NCBI GenBank assembly: GCA_000697475.1 | Contig: JNEU01000698.1 | Span: 1-27,436, forward strand | Origin: Lichtheimia corymbifera B2541 | Taxonomy: Eukaryota; Mucoromycota; Mucoromycetes; Mucorales; Lichtheimiaceae | DNA: 27,436 nucleotides | Reading direction: 5' to 3' | Shown here: piece after piece, positions 1-11,000 of the stretch | Numbering within the stretch: the stretch's first letter is position 1 | How the letters are laid out: each line of letters starts with the position of its first letter | The notes under the pieces: generated by a model | The model's database searches: none | Seen by the model: only the letters and a program-made list of their open reading frames with translations | Told to the model about the DNA's origin: nothing | Translations under genes and position numbers: made by a program

Positions 1-735
1 CGAGATAGGGAATCCCAAGAAAATACATACTAATTGACTTTTTCATAAATCCGGCGCTTTCCCAATTTCCGCCCATCATAGTAAACCTCACATTATGCTC
101 TCCCTTTCGAAATTTTCAAATGAAGTGTGAGTTCTTTATTAATACAAAGTTGTTCAGCATATCCTAGAGCATATTGTATGCAAGTTTCAGGTTCGAGATG
201 GGCAATCTCGGGGAGCAGGAGCGCCGACCCTACTTTCTCCTACATTTTGGGCTGGCCGGCATTCAAAATGTTCATAATGAACCATGCGGTTTTTAAATGA
301 ATGGAGTTGATCAGCATGTGCGAGAGTACCTTCTGACCAAGTTTCAAGTGCGAGATAGGGAATCCCAAGAAAATACATACTAATTGACTTTTTCATAAAT
401 CCGGCGCTTTCCCAATTTCCGCCCATCATAGTAAACCTCACATTATGCTCTCCCTTTCGAAATTTTCAAATGAAGTGTGAGTTCTTTATTAATACAAAGT
501 TGATCAGCATATGCGAGAGTACCTTCTGACCAAGTTTCAAGTGCGAGATAGGGAATCCCAAGAAAATACATACTAATTGACTTTTTCATAAATCCGGCGC
601 TTTCCCAATTTCCGCCCATCATAGTAAACCTCACATTATGCTCTCCCTTTCGAAATTTTCAAATGAAGTGTGAGTTCTTTATTAATACAAAGTTGTTCAG
701 CATATCCTAGAGCATATTGTATGCAAGTTTGAGGT
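1..735. repeat. Tandem array of ~193-bp units (part of a larger repeat family)
   Basis: The string CGAGATAGGGAATCCCAAGA occurs at 1, 351 and 544. Units 351-543 and 544-735 are adjacent, giving a 193-bp period, and 1-185 is almost identical to 544-728. Between 186 and 350 lies a different but related segment that ends with the same AGTACCTTCTGACCAAGTTT block found at the end of the next unit. The copies are nearly identical, which implies recent amplification or homogenisation. Open frames here are duplicated with the repeat and resemble no known protein. The array continues beyond the left edge of the window. Confidence 0.9.
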
Positions 736-1830
736 TTGAGAGAGGCAATCTCAAGATCATGGATCGGTTTACAGTGTGCATATATTTGTAAAGAAGTGCC
801 TGACCGATTAAATTTCCAGCTCTTCCACTTGCTGCTTCTTCCCTTTTCTTCCCAATCCCAACTGTTGCCCCATTCAACTACAACTACAATGTGCGAACGA
901 TTGCCTTGCTTCCAATCCTCCATGTCAATGCTACGATTGCCTTGATCCGTTTGGCTCTGACTGAATGGCAACTCCATGACGTTTGCACCCCACTACAGCA
1001 CCCGCGTGTCTTGACACTCCACCTTCTCTTGCACGCTCCTTTACTACAATCAAACGTAACAGCAATCATTCCAGCAGCTGCTATTAGCAATGTCTTTGCG
1101 CCATTATCTCCAGCAGCGTTCTTTACTTGCAGCAGCATACCTTACAGCTCTTTCTATGTGGACAGCAGCTAGCCATTGTATAGAAGCAGCTTTATTTATT
1201 CGTAGCAATTTGCATCAATACATACATCTTCTAATGGATATGGTTATTGGTTTAGTAAATGGGATGGAAGGATCTGGATATATACAATGTTGGAAAAGGG
1301 GTCCTTCGTTCTTATGTGTCCATTGTCAGCTTGGTTATTATGCGTATGCTATCACCCTGAACGATAGGTGCACCAGTTACCCTACTTTGAACGCTCTCCC
1401 ATGGCAACTATGATTATCATCATTGATGCAGCCAGTCTACCAATTGCAACCACCATCACGATCCACTACGCATCAAGTCCTACCTCACTTTTAGCCACGC
1501 GGGCTTTGCAAATTGCACGCTTAAAGGATAGAGGATTTCCAAATCAATGTATCTTTTCCATTGGAGCAATTCTTTGTGCCTCCCAATCTATCTCCTGTGA
1601 ATGATGTTGAATAAAAAGGATTACTTTAGCGAATATGAGATTGTATTGGTCAATCATTTCTCAAGCAGACCTTCCTTCTTCCTAAGTTGGACCTCATCGT
1701 GTGTGGCAATTTTAATGCTTTGATAAAGGAAAAGCGATGATGATCAAGGGTTTAATTGATCCATTGTGTCTTGAACAAAGGCTTCATTCAATAGAGTCCC
1801 TTTCCTTATGATTACATGTAGCACTTTGTG
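282..1830 (+). repeat. Dispersed repeat, copy A (decayed, no intact ORF)
   Basis: This segment aligns by eye, in the same orientation, with 16190-17560. Shared landmarks are AACCATGCGGTTTTTAAATG (283 and 16201), the block around CCCATTCAACTACAACTAC (870 and 16596), TTGTATAGAAGCAGCTTTAT (1176 and 16910), CCCATGGCA near 1398 and 17132, and CTCGTTGTGTGTGG-like sequence near 1694 and 17348. The copies have diverged through many substitutions and small indels. No reading frame is conserved in both, so this looks like an old non-coding or degenerate mobile element. The right boundary is approximate. I do not recognise the family. Confidence 0.75.
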
Positions 1831-2033
1831 GTTAGGACCTTTTACTTTTTATCGTATATACGGCGGGGGATGCCCTTTATTGTTGGCGACAAGCTTATTC
1901 TCACATTGGTGGTGATTCACGTTTATTATAAAGGTGGTATAGGTGGGTCCTCAATGATGCAGGGGAGCTGATATAAAACACACAGACCTCTTGGATCCAG
2001 TACCTTAAATTGCGCGCCATGTGACTAGTGTGG

Positions 2034-2041
2034 CTATTTAT
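2034..2041 (-). terminator. Possible polyadenylation signal of the Fanzor-like gene
   Basis: On the minus strand TGAATAAATAGCC lies about 65 bp past the stop codon. AATAAA at this distance is a plausible cleavage signal. No transcript evidence is available. The sequence from here to about 1840 is also where a guide RNA or element end would be expected in a mobile Fanzor, but I see no clear structure. Confidence 0.35.
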
Positions 2042-2104
2042 TCAACAACCAAAAATCTAAAACTCGGTCACGTATGTTGAGACCAGAGGGGTGGGGCAAG
2101 GGGA

Positions 2105-4196
2105 CTATCTTCTAAGGCTATCGGGACGAGACTGCAAGTTGCCATTTGTCTCCATGTATAATCTCAGGACGGACCGTATCCGAGCCGCAGCGTTGACGTC
2201 TCTGCCAAGGAACTATAGACAACCATATATTAGCTGATGCTTTCACAAAAATACAAAAAACTTACCCCGTGTACATTACAACGCTTCACTGCATAAATCA
2301 GATTGCGCCAAGTGTTGTTCCCTAACCAACATCATATCAATTGCTGAACAAATATCTTCCTTGTACAACCAAAGAAACATACCGACTGCAAAACGCTGCT
2401 GGCATAGATTCGACCGACCAATCACAGTACCATCATCATCCTTACAATGGAGCACTTTGCGACCTCTGTTTCCTTGTCCCGTTGGTACCCGATTCCTTGT
2501 CTTCCTATGTTTTGAATAAAAGAGCCTATTAGTATATACAAAGAAAAGAAACTCTTGTCTCTACATACTTGTGATTGCAATGAAGCCGCCTATTGTCATA
2601 GCAAAGCAGCAAATCGTCACCATCATGCCTGCAAGTGATACTGGTACGGTATTCATCAATGAAAACGACCAATGCCTGTCTGCACAGTCTTTTGATAAAT
2701 TCCTATGCAGTAAATAATAGAGATGAGCAATGAGAAAATCGACTTTCAATGTAGCTTACCCAATGCGGAAGTGGCGCATAACCCTTCATATGCCCTAGGG
2801 TGGCATCTCCGTATGCTACAATTGTCTCTTCCTCAGGACGTTCCCACCCATCTCGTCGTCTTTCAAATCTCCTGACACGTCTTCTTCTTGATTTTGTCGT
2901 TCGGTTGATGAACATGACTGTCTCTCTCTAAAGAGATGACAAAATGAGTTGGTCATAGCAATAGGATTCATCATGCAGCACATAACTTACTGGTGAATCA
3001 GGGGGAGAAATTCCCAAAATTTCGTTGATCATAACCTGCTGGTATGATTGGCGTGCAGAAAACAGAATTCCTCGAGTAATCCTGTGTTTGAAATGAGCAG
3101 AAAAGTCTCGCAATCTGTAATAGATAAATATTGTCATTACCAATCATAAACACACCACAAAAGTTTACCTACCTGTTGCTGTTGCGGCTCACACAGGCAA
3201 CATATGCCTTGAATTGGTTCAATCTTGGCACGTTGGGGCTATCTTGCGCCAGCTGGTCATAGACCTCTTGCATATTCGCTTTTTGTCGATTGGCCAACGT
3301 GTGCTTGTAAACCCAATGCGTCATAGTTGCATGTTGATAATGTCTAGCACGCACTTCAACTACATTCTCCCTTGGTTGTAGCTGTAGGCTTTGTTCATGA
3401 TCGATGGCCGTTATAAACTCACGCTTGCCTAATACCGTTTACCGTATACAGATGTTAGTACAACCGTAGTCTGATAAATCCTTATAAGCAACTTACCTGG
3501 GTCTATACCCACAAGTCGGCTGTTCTTCAGCCGTGCTTGGTTTAGGCCTAGAGGTTCCTTATTGAGCATATACATCCCCGTGTGGATATCAGTCAAGTCA
3601 GCATCATTCCTCACGTCCCGACGAGCCGTCTTGGCCGCCTCCGGAAAAAAAGCTATAGCAGAAAAGTGAGCATAAGATGTAGCGAGCTTCTGCTGAAGGT
3701 ACATACGTGGCATATTCCTTGGGTCTGTGATATTTGGTAATAAAGAAAAGAGACAAGATAAATCCTTTAGGACTCGTGTGTATGATTTTAATGAGAATAA
3801 GGATGAAAGATCTGAGATGATGATTCTAGCTGTTGGAATGATGCCTATTTATGCTATTCTATTGTTATTGTTGATGGGTCATGTGCTTGTGAGGGACGTT
3901 CTATTCTATGATTCTATGTATCGTATCCGTGAACAGTGACAGAATACAACAGGGTCTGGTCTTTCAAACATGACATTGGCTGTAAACCCGTCGGTACGCA
4001 TGAAATGAGCAAATCGTATTGCTGTTCCAGGTAAGTATGCCACAAAAATAGAGTTCTTGTGTGCTCTAAAAGCAAACCAATCGAAGAATAAATACATCAT
4101 TGAAGGAAAAGTTGTCATCTGCCTTTCTGGTTTTTGGAGAGTTGGATCATTTCTTGGGTACTTGGTGGTAAGTAGTCGCATGCTTAGTACCGCCGG
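2105..4196 (-). CDS. Fanzor/TnpB-like RuvC nuclease-family protein (multi-exon; 5' end uncertain)
   Basis: Eukaryotic relative of the IS200/IS605 TnpB nucleases; characterised Fanzors are RNA-guided DNA endonucleases carried by transposons. Exons read down the minus strand: 4196-3948, 3724-3497, 3428-3173, 3114-2991, 2927-2760, 2702-2569, 2504-2383, 2321-2266, 2212-2105. All junctions from the second exon onward keep frame with GT-AG ends. From the ATG at 4181 the product is about 475 aa. Visible motifs: a WED-like segment FMRTDGFTANVMFERP; RuvC-I VGIDPGK (~150); a Lys/Arg-rich bridge; VAYGDATLGHMKGYAPLP; VVFIDEYRTSITC with the candidate catalytic Glu (~353); and RuvC-III GRDVNAA (Asp ~445). 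The zinc-ribbon Cys pairs are irregular (SITCRHDG, KRCNVHG). The usual N-terminal region is not seen, and the first junction does not keep frame with its best donor, so the 5' end may be truncated, frameshifted or mis-modelled. Nuclease activity is inference. Confidence 0.76.
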
Positions 4197-4835
4197 CTAC
4201 CATATTTTTAATATCCAATAGCTAAAGACATGTCTAAAGTCAATGAAGCAATCCACAATCGTTTGTTGATAAGGCTATCATAATGGAAGGATGGAAGTGT
4301 TTAGTTTCGAAGTTGAATCATATGCATCAACCATTGGTCGGTGGATCAAAAAACAACATATTGCATATGTGTTCAGCCCTCATGCATGAAGCGCTGAGAA
4401 TTAACGTCTTCATCTCAGGTTACCGACGTAGTCTAGCACACTATCTGTAATACCAACGGGATTCCTTCTCAAATGACTGCAGCATCCATTGGTGGGACGA
4501 TCACAAACACTTTACTTCATGTATTCTCGACCGCATGCTTGCGAGAACTATGAACTTTTCCCCCTTTGTTTACTAAAATGGTCAAATACATAAAGTTGGA
4601 ACATCAAGCTTCTCTTCTCAGATAACTTTATGCATTGGCATCATTACTATGCTTATTCACCGGAGGTATACTATATTGGGATGACCTACTTGCACAGGTC
4701 TCAGAACTTTTGTATACCCCTGATCTTTAGACAAAGAATGAGTTATACGTAAGCCGTCTTATCATCGTTACAGGCTGAATTACACAAATAACCCCTTCTT
4801 CATCACTATGTACTACCTGTATCACAAATGTCAGG

Positions 4836-4849
4836 AACGAACGTTCGTT
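4836..4849. promoter_or_regulatory. 14-bp perfect palindrome
   Basis: AACGAACGTTCGTT is its own reverse complement. It sits 24 bp from a second, longer palindrome in the spacer between two divergent genes. It could bind a dimeric transcription factor, but no known fungal operator is claimed. Confidence 0.4.
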
Positions 4850-4873
4850 TTCCCCAGGATGATTAATCGGCTT

Positions 4874-4895
4874 CAATCACATGATCATGTGATTG
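4874..4895. promoter_or_regulatory. 22-bp perfect palindrome
   Basis: The core ATCACATGATCATGTGAT extends two bases each side (CA left, TG right) to give 22 bp with no mismatch. It lies between the divergently transcribed Fanzor-like gene and RPL28, over 650 bp from either visible start. A dimer-binding site is possible, and so is a short insertion scar. Confidence 0.45.
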
Positions 4896-6032
4896 GGCTA
4901 AGTGTGAGCTGAGCTAAAAGGGCTTTCAATCCTTGATCAGTGTCTGTCAGACGTTGCTGGGGATTACTACGCACGCACCAAAACATCATCGTCTTACACA
5001 AGGAAATGTAGCAGGCCTATGGTGTGCCCTTTTTCTTATGTATTGAGATACCACCCTTTTCGACGATAAAACTCACCATGCGATTCAGATACACTCATAT
5101 TGCATGATGATTACCCTGGATGACCACACAATGGGTCTTTGCTGATGGATTCATCACACTCATGTAAGTCAACAAAAAGGCATAATGATCTCATTATGAT
5201 CGTCTCCATGCAAAAAAAAAATTCACATACATTGTTTATCTTGTTCTTCTCTTTTGCTCTCTCAACCGATATGTCTTTACGAGCCTTCGAAACACCAGAG
5301 TGCTATGTGGGAGATATTGTCTCTTATAGACCTTTACCCGGTGGTATGTAAGACGGTTTTTGGCTCTGCTACTACACTTGACATTGTATCCAAACCTCAA
5401 CAATGATTATCATGGTTTACTAGTACCTTATACCTCCATTGGTATAATTGAAGCAATCATCACCAGGCCTTTGCCAGTACTTGGATATGTACGCATGAGA
5501 GGATTATCGATGCTTAATATGCTATCAATGTTGACTATTTATGTCCATTTTGGTGTAGGGATAACGGGTGCCTGTTTTTCCTAGAGCTTCAGAGGAAACC
5601 CCGTATTATTTGATCCATAATGCGCTCACCAACAAGTACGCATGTATGACATTGAAATGCACTCCGCGTTTTACTTAAGGTATTAATGCTTATATGTATT
5701 ACTAGTTTACCAACATACTGTGGTGGTTAGACGACTGATTCCTCCTGGTGAATAAAAACTTGGTTTCCATGCATCATTTATGCCACCATAGGTATAAGGA
5801 CGCATCCAATGCATCGGTAAAAAACTCTGGTACCATGAGGGTGTGGCTTGTGGCAGCGGGCAATCCCTCGGTGGGTGACAAAAATTTTGCTTGCTCTATC
5901 ACAGTCGTTCTCTCTCTCTTCCGTTCAAATTTAAAGTAGTCGTAAGTTGACATAGACACGCCATGACGACGACCCCCCACACAAAACACGCACGTATCGA
6001 TAGCCAACATATACATACGATATGGATAGATA

Positions 6033-6602
6033 ATGAGCGCCGAATTGGTCTGGGCTTTGGTTAAGAACAACTCCTCCTTCCTCGTCAAGCGTCCTAACGG
6101 CGTCGAGTTCACTGCTGAACGCGGCAACTTGACCAACTTGAACACCTTCAAGTACTCTGGTCTTGCTAACAACAAGGTAACGTTACCATTGGCAACGCAT
6201 GCTCAATTGAATGAAGCGAGTCGACTAACGAAAACGATATATTTCAGGCTGTTGATATTGCTGCTGCTCCCCGTGGTGTCCGTGTCACCCTTAAGAAGGC
6301 TAAGCAAGCTAACAAGCCCGCCAAGTCTACCCACTCCTATGTCATTGCCAAGTCTCGCCGTGCTTCTGCCAAGTCTGTCGCCAACTTGGTTGCTCGCTCT
6401 GGCTACCGTGCTGATTTGCGCAAGGTAAGGATATATCATTTACAATTTGGAATATATATAGCTAATATGGTATTCCTTTTCTTAGGCTGCTCTTGCTCGC
6501 ACCTCCGCTGTCATCTCTTCCCAAGCTCCCAAGAAGGCTCCTGCTGCTCGTCCCGCCAAGGGTCTCCGTGCTGAGAAGAAGGCTGCCAAGATCTCTGCTT
6601 AA
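6033..6602 (+). CDS. RPL28: 60S ribosomal protein L28 (eL28)
   Basis: Structural protein of the cytosolic large ribosomal subunit. Exons 6033-6176, 6248-6424 and 6486-6602 join in frame (phase 0, introns of 71 and 61 bp, GTAACG..TTTCAG and GTAAGG..CTTAG) to give 145 aa, the usual eL28 size. The N-terminus MSAELVWALVKNNSSFLVKR is the typical eL28 start, followed by a GVEFTAERGNLTNLNTFKYSGL-type segment and a basic Lys/Ala/Arg-rich tail. Codon choice is strongly biased to C-ending codons such as AAG, GTC, TCC and GCC, unlike neighbouring genes, as expected for a highly expressed gene. A CT-rich leader precedes it and AATAAA follows at 6639. A long antisense frame at 5774-6175 overlaps exon 1 and is a shadow. 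Confidence 0.95.
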
Positions 6603-6638
6603 ACATAGAGATGGTGTCTTATTCGTGTCTTGAGCTGG

Positions 6639-6644
6639 AATAAA
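6639..6644 (+). terminator. RPL28 polyadenylation signal
   Basis: Canonical AATAAA 37 bp after the RPL28 stop codon, in the 237-bp gap between the convergent 3' ends of RPL28 and the TMEM33-like gene. Confidence 0.7.
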
Positions 6645-6839
6645 CTTGGATTGTCTACGAATTGTTGATAATATCTCACGTCGATTTTGTGCCAAACATC
6701 TTTTTGTGTGACAACCACTCTATCTATCTATCACCAACATTTCACCATCACTCCATCGAAACCAATTGCACAATTCAGAATATATTCATCGTACGTAAAA
6801 AGGGGGATTGTTATTAACATCATGTAGGAAATTGTGGTA

Positions 6840-7918
6840 TCATCGTCGATTTAGCCTTGCATGGCCATTACGATCTCGAGTCGTTGGTGTAGTTGTAGAC
6901 GTTTGTGATGCACTGCCGTAACGGATGACAATACCCTTTGCATTTGAATATATCTTGGAGATGATCTGTGCATATCGTCTTGGATCGTTGGCGAGTGGTA
7001 GCAACCATTGATCGAGTTGGGCTGTTGTCTGGTGTATAGCATCTCGCGTATAAGGTGAAAGGTAATAGCGGAGTCGCAAGAAGTGTGCAAAAACAATCAA
7101 TGCCAGAATAGATGTCTGAAAACTGAAGACATGGTTGAGTATCTTGCGCATAAAACAGAAAAGGATGTGAATACGTTACCTAGCAACACCCAAAACAAGT
7201 TGACCCATCACTCCAATGACTTCTACATACGCAGCCAGCTGCATGGCAGTTTCATGATTTGAATCGGTATATTGCTTGATAGACTGACATGTCTGAGCGA
7301 CCATTGGGTTATCGTTCTTGGGGAAAAAAGTAGGTGCAATTCCACTGGGGATGTACGCGAACATATGAAATAGTGAAAAGACGAGGAAAGGGACCAATGT
7401 CACTGTATTTATCGCGCATGAATTAATGACCATGTACCTTCTGGCTTTGATCTCCCCATTTCCCCTTTACCTATGATCGGTTGGTAAGAGTACCAATAGA
7501 ACGCCAATGCAAAATACTGTACATTCTCATTGCGAATAAACTCCATATCAAACTTCTTGGGAAACTATATCATATCATAGTTAGCATGCCTTGTCAAATC
7601 ATCATCCCTTACTATTACCTACCCCAATCGACTTCCATATCACGATTCCATATGATGCTAGTGATCCCGCATAGGCTCGCTTGTAATAGCTCGGATATGG
7701 ATGTAATGATAGCACCGACATGAAATACAAGAGAGCATTTGCCACCATACAGACATGACCACACCACCAGTAGAATTGTGGATGCTGAATGAAGACGCGT
7801 GAGATGTTGAAGAGATCCAATGACGATGGAGGGTTCGAAATACCTTGACAAGAGCCGAGAAGCGATCTCGTAAAGGCAATTTGCTCATCTGCTGTTGCTC
7901 TTGGTGGTCTTCGGTCAT
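6840..7918 (-). CDS. POM33: TMEM33/POM33-family membrane protein
   Basis: Family members are ER and nuclear-envelope membrane proteins that shape ER tubules and help place nuclear pores (Pom33/Per33 in yeast, Tts1 in fission yeast, TMEM33 in animals). Five exons, 7918-7844, 7784-7623, 7564-7471, 7402-7180 and 7122-6840, join in frame to give 278 aa; introns are 49-68 bp with GT-AG ends. The product has a short acidic N-terminus (MTEDHQEQQQMSKLPLRDRF), several hydrophobic segments (about residues 28-47, 60-77, 111-130, 165-185 and 190-205), and conserved landmarks HPQFYWWCGH, YYKRAYAGSLASYGIV, NVQYFALAFYW and LVPFLVFSLFHM. The tail after about 205 is soluble and ends in a Thr/Arg-rich stretch. 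It lies 116 bp downstream of subtilase A on the same strand. POM33 versus a second paralogue cannot be decided here. Confidence 0.88.
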
Positions 7919-8034
7919 AAGGATGTGGGGGAAGGAGAGAAAATGAGGAGAAAGATGACACCCTTCAAAATGACGGATGGTAACACACAGTGACTTTATA
8001 CGAGAAATAAAGATTGTACTCCTTTTTAATTACA

Positions 8035-11000
8035 TCAGCTGACTAGAATTTGAGGGGATGTTACTTGTTCCCAGCTATCTGGAAGACTGGGATCGGCAAA
8101 CATCTTAAGAGCTCGCCATCTTAAATGGTACGTGCCTTGCATAACAGGCACAAACCTGTCTTCGGTCTCAAATCCCGTTGGCACATAAGAACCATTCCAC
8201 CTGTTGATATTGATAAATCCACTTTCACCTATAATGTTGCGTTCAAGATAATTGGCTTGATACGCAGTACCAAGTACGCGATCATTTTCATCCACAACTT
8301 CGGCTACCACATGCGCTGTTCCAGTAATGAATCGTGATAGCACATAGATAGATGCATTGACTGATGTAGGTGGCGCCGTGCGATCCAACACAAACTTATC
8401 AAGTGGGTCATTTCCAAGCGATAATCCTCCTCGTTTTAACTGACTTGCATCGGCCAAAAATGGGAAACCATATCCAAAGATTGGAAGCTGCGTCACGTTG
8501 CCTTCCACACCTGCATAAGGTACATGTGCATGTACGTGACCCGAAGATGCATCCACCAACTCTACTGAACCACCAAATATTGGATATGGCAGATTGTTGG
8601 TCAAGTCTCCATTCACACTGTCCACTGATAGTTGTATTTCACGCGATTCACCAGGTGCCAATGAAATTGTATCCACGTCAAATGCAAGCGTAGCTGTAAT
8701 GTCAACATTGTCTTGTGCAGGTTGAAGTGGTGCATATCCTTGCTTGCTCACGTTGTATGGCATTACGGCAACACCTGGCACATTCTTCAATACATAGCTC
8801 ACAGGTCTGTCATGCATATTGGTCACCGTTAACGTTTTCGGCGTGCGACGAATAGTGTCATTGAAACTAAACTTTGCAGGATCCAGGAAAAGGCGGCCTT
8901 GGATAGCATCGTAGGCTAGGATCCCATTGCATCATTAATCATTAAAGTCATCACCTCCATCATCTTTGCATCATATATTTACCTTGAACAAGGCCGGATC
9001 CTTGACGAATAGGATTATTATGCTCCCCACTTTCTATAGGTGTCATTTTGGCATAGCTTTGTAGCTGCTGACGAAGAACAACCGAGCTGGTATTCAAGCC
9101 ATGTGCTTGCTTATATAATGCGCTCACACCAGCTATATATGGAGAGGCCATAGATGTTCCTGATAATGTACCATATCCACCCTGTGATAATGGCAATGTT
9201 GAAAACACGTAACCACCAACACCTGCGATATCGGGCTTAACATCCATTTCACTGGTAGGACCAAGACTTGAAAATCGTGATACTCGACCCGCTGTGCTAA
9301 CAGGTACCTTTGACAGCTCCAAATTAAAAGTCAGATTGACCGGTTGGGCCTTTAAATCTTCCAGCAGCGATAATCCAGCCTTATGTGATACGGCTGCCAC
9401 AGGGATTGGAGCAGTTTCAGTGGATGGAACAAATGTATCCTCGCCTTGGATGTCATATACAAGCATGCCAATCGCCCCATGTTTGGCGACAATGCCCGCT
9501 TTTTCATCAAAGTGACATGTACCACGCTGCACAAGAACAATGGCACCTTCAAGCTCATTTTCTGGCTCCGTTCCTTCACATGCATCATGATCATTGTCAC
9601 TGGCGTTGCTATAGGCAACTAAGGTTCCATTAGGAAAACTCTTGGTGGTACTACCAAGCGCGTACGCTTGAAAATAGGGGGTTGTTTTCGTCAGTCACCT
9701 ATATTTGGTAAATCCTAAGTTCACTTACGAAAATGTTTGCCATTGTCAGCATCCACATTGGGGTGCAAGCTGTATTCATTGTCAACTGAAGCAACAGAAA
9801 TGGTATCAAAACCTGTGCTTGGCGAGGAGATCATGTATATGCCACTTGATCCTTCGTTTCCTGCTGCCACGACCACTAGAGTAATAATCGACAATCAGCC
9901 TATGTTGCTGCAACAAGAATATATATAAGATTTCAGCATACCCGTTACATTGCGTCTAGAAATGCGATCAGCTACTACAGATGATGGATCTTCCGGCCAG
10001 CTGTTGGGACCACCCAAACTGAGATTGATCACGTTACAACCTTAATAATAGTCTTTGGTTAGGAACACCATGGTCGATCCACGTGTCGCATATTATATAT
10101 ACCTGCTTCATATGCCATGATCATTCCTTTGATCACCAAGTCTGTGCTTGTTGATCCATGGCAGCCAAAGATTCTCCACATGCCCAACGTCGCTTTAGGA
10201 GCGACACCAGTGAAATTCTATGACATAGGTTATTACATGCCGTAGCTTAAAGAATTGAAAGAGACTTGCATATTTCTCGTCTTCTGCAGCAATAATGCCA
10301 GCAACATGAGTACCATGTCCTGCACACGTGTCAAGTGGCGTCTTCCCTGGGTGTAAAGAGCCTGGATTTTTGACATCCAGATCATCACCAACAAGATCAT
10401 ATCCTTTTGCAACCTACATTTCGAAGTCTATGTATTAGCCATTGTTGTTGAAGCTGATGCATCTCACGCCGTCATCATCCTATACCTTATAACCTGGCCC
10501 AAAGCCTCCTCCCAAGCTGGGATGATTATAATCCACACCTATGTTGTATATCATTAGCCGCTGTATTCATGCATATGAAATTCTGTCATCTTACCAGTAT
10601 CGATGATGCCTACCAAGACACCTTCACCGTCAAGACCCAGCTCTGAGTGAACCCGATTGACTTGTGTCATGGCATGTGAAAATGGCAGCCCTGATACCTC
10701 TGGTGAGATATCGAGTGCTTGGGCACGAATAATGTTATGGCGATGGAGCTTGGGTCGTGGTACTTCAAACACGGGAAAGACGCGTTTGACAAGATGCTTT
10801 TCCATGACATGTCGCATCACCTGATGTTCAGACATTGTGGCTGTATTGGCAGCACGAATACCGGGTTGTTCCTCCATATGAATTGAAATTCCCCGAAAGA
10901 TGCTATCTGGATGACGATTTGAGTGATAGTCATGTGCCATCGTCCATCGAAATGATTGATGTTCACGCTCGACTTCGTCTAAAAATTGCTCTGTTGTGCC

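Larger units (their letters stand above)
4197..6032. other. Intergenic region, no supported gene
   Basis: About 1.8 kb between the Fanzor-like gene and RPL28, both transcribed outward from it. Short open frames on both strands have no recognisable motif, splice context or coding composition. The region holds two perfect palindromes near 4840 and 4885 (separate entries) and a loosely repeated CACC-AATGG-ATGC motif at about 4331 and 4483. Missing 5' exons of the Fanzor-like gene could lie between 4200 and 4900, but I could not join any in frame. The last ~130 bp should be the RPL28 promoter and leader, including a CT-rich tract at 5907-5926. Confidence 0.6.

Noticed and set aside
1..735. CRISPR-like array
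   Set aside because: Units are ~193 bp with no short repeat plus unique spacer pattern, and the genome is eukaryotic.
187..977. Three related minus-strand open frames starting MRFTMMGGNWESAGF or ending LCINKELTLHLKISKGRA
   Set aside because: They are translations of the tandem repeat unit; no domain, no splice context, and frames break between units and in dispersed copies.
2105..2321. First impression that the Fanzor-like protein had lost the RuvC-III Asp, reading TWRNLIYAVKR as the motif
   Set aside because: Splicing out the next intron (2265-2213) brings in a further exon with a canonical GRDVNAA, so the Asp is present.
5774..6175. 133-codon antisense frame over RPL28 exon 1
   Set aside because: Shadow of the strongly biased codons of RPL28; no motif of its own.
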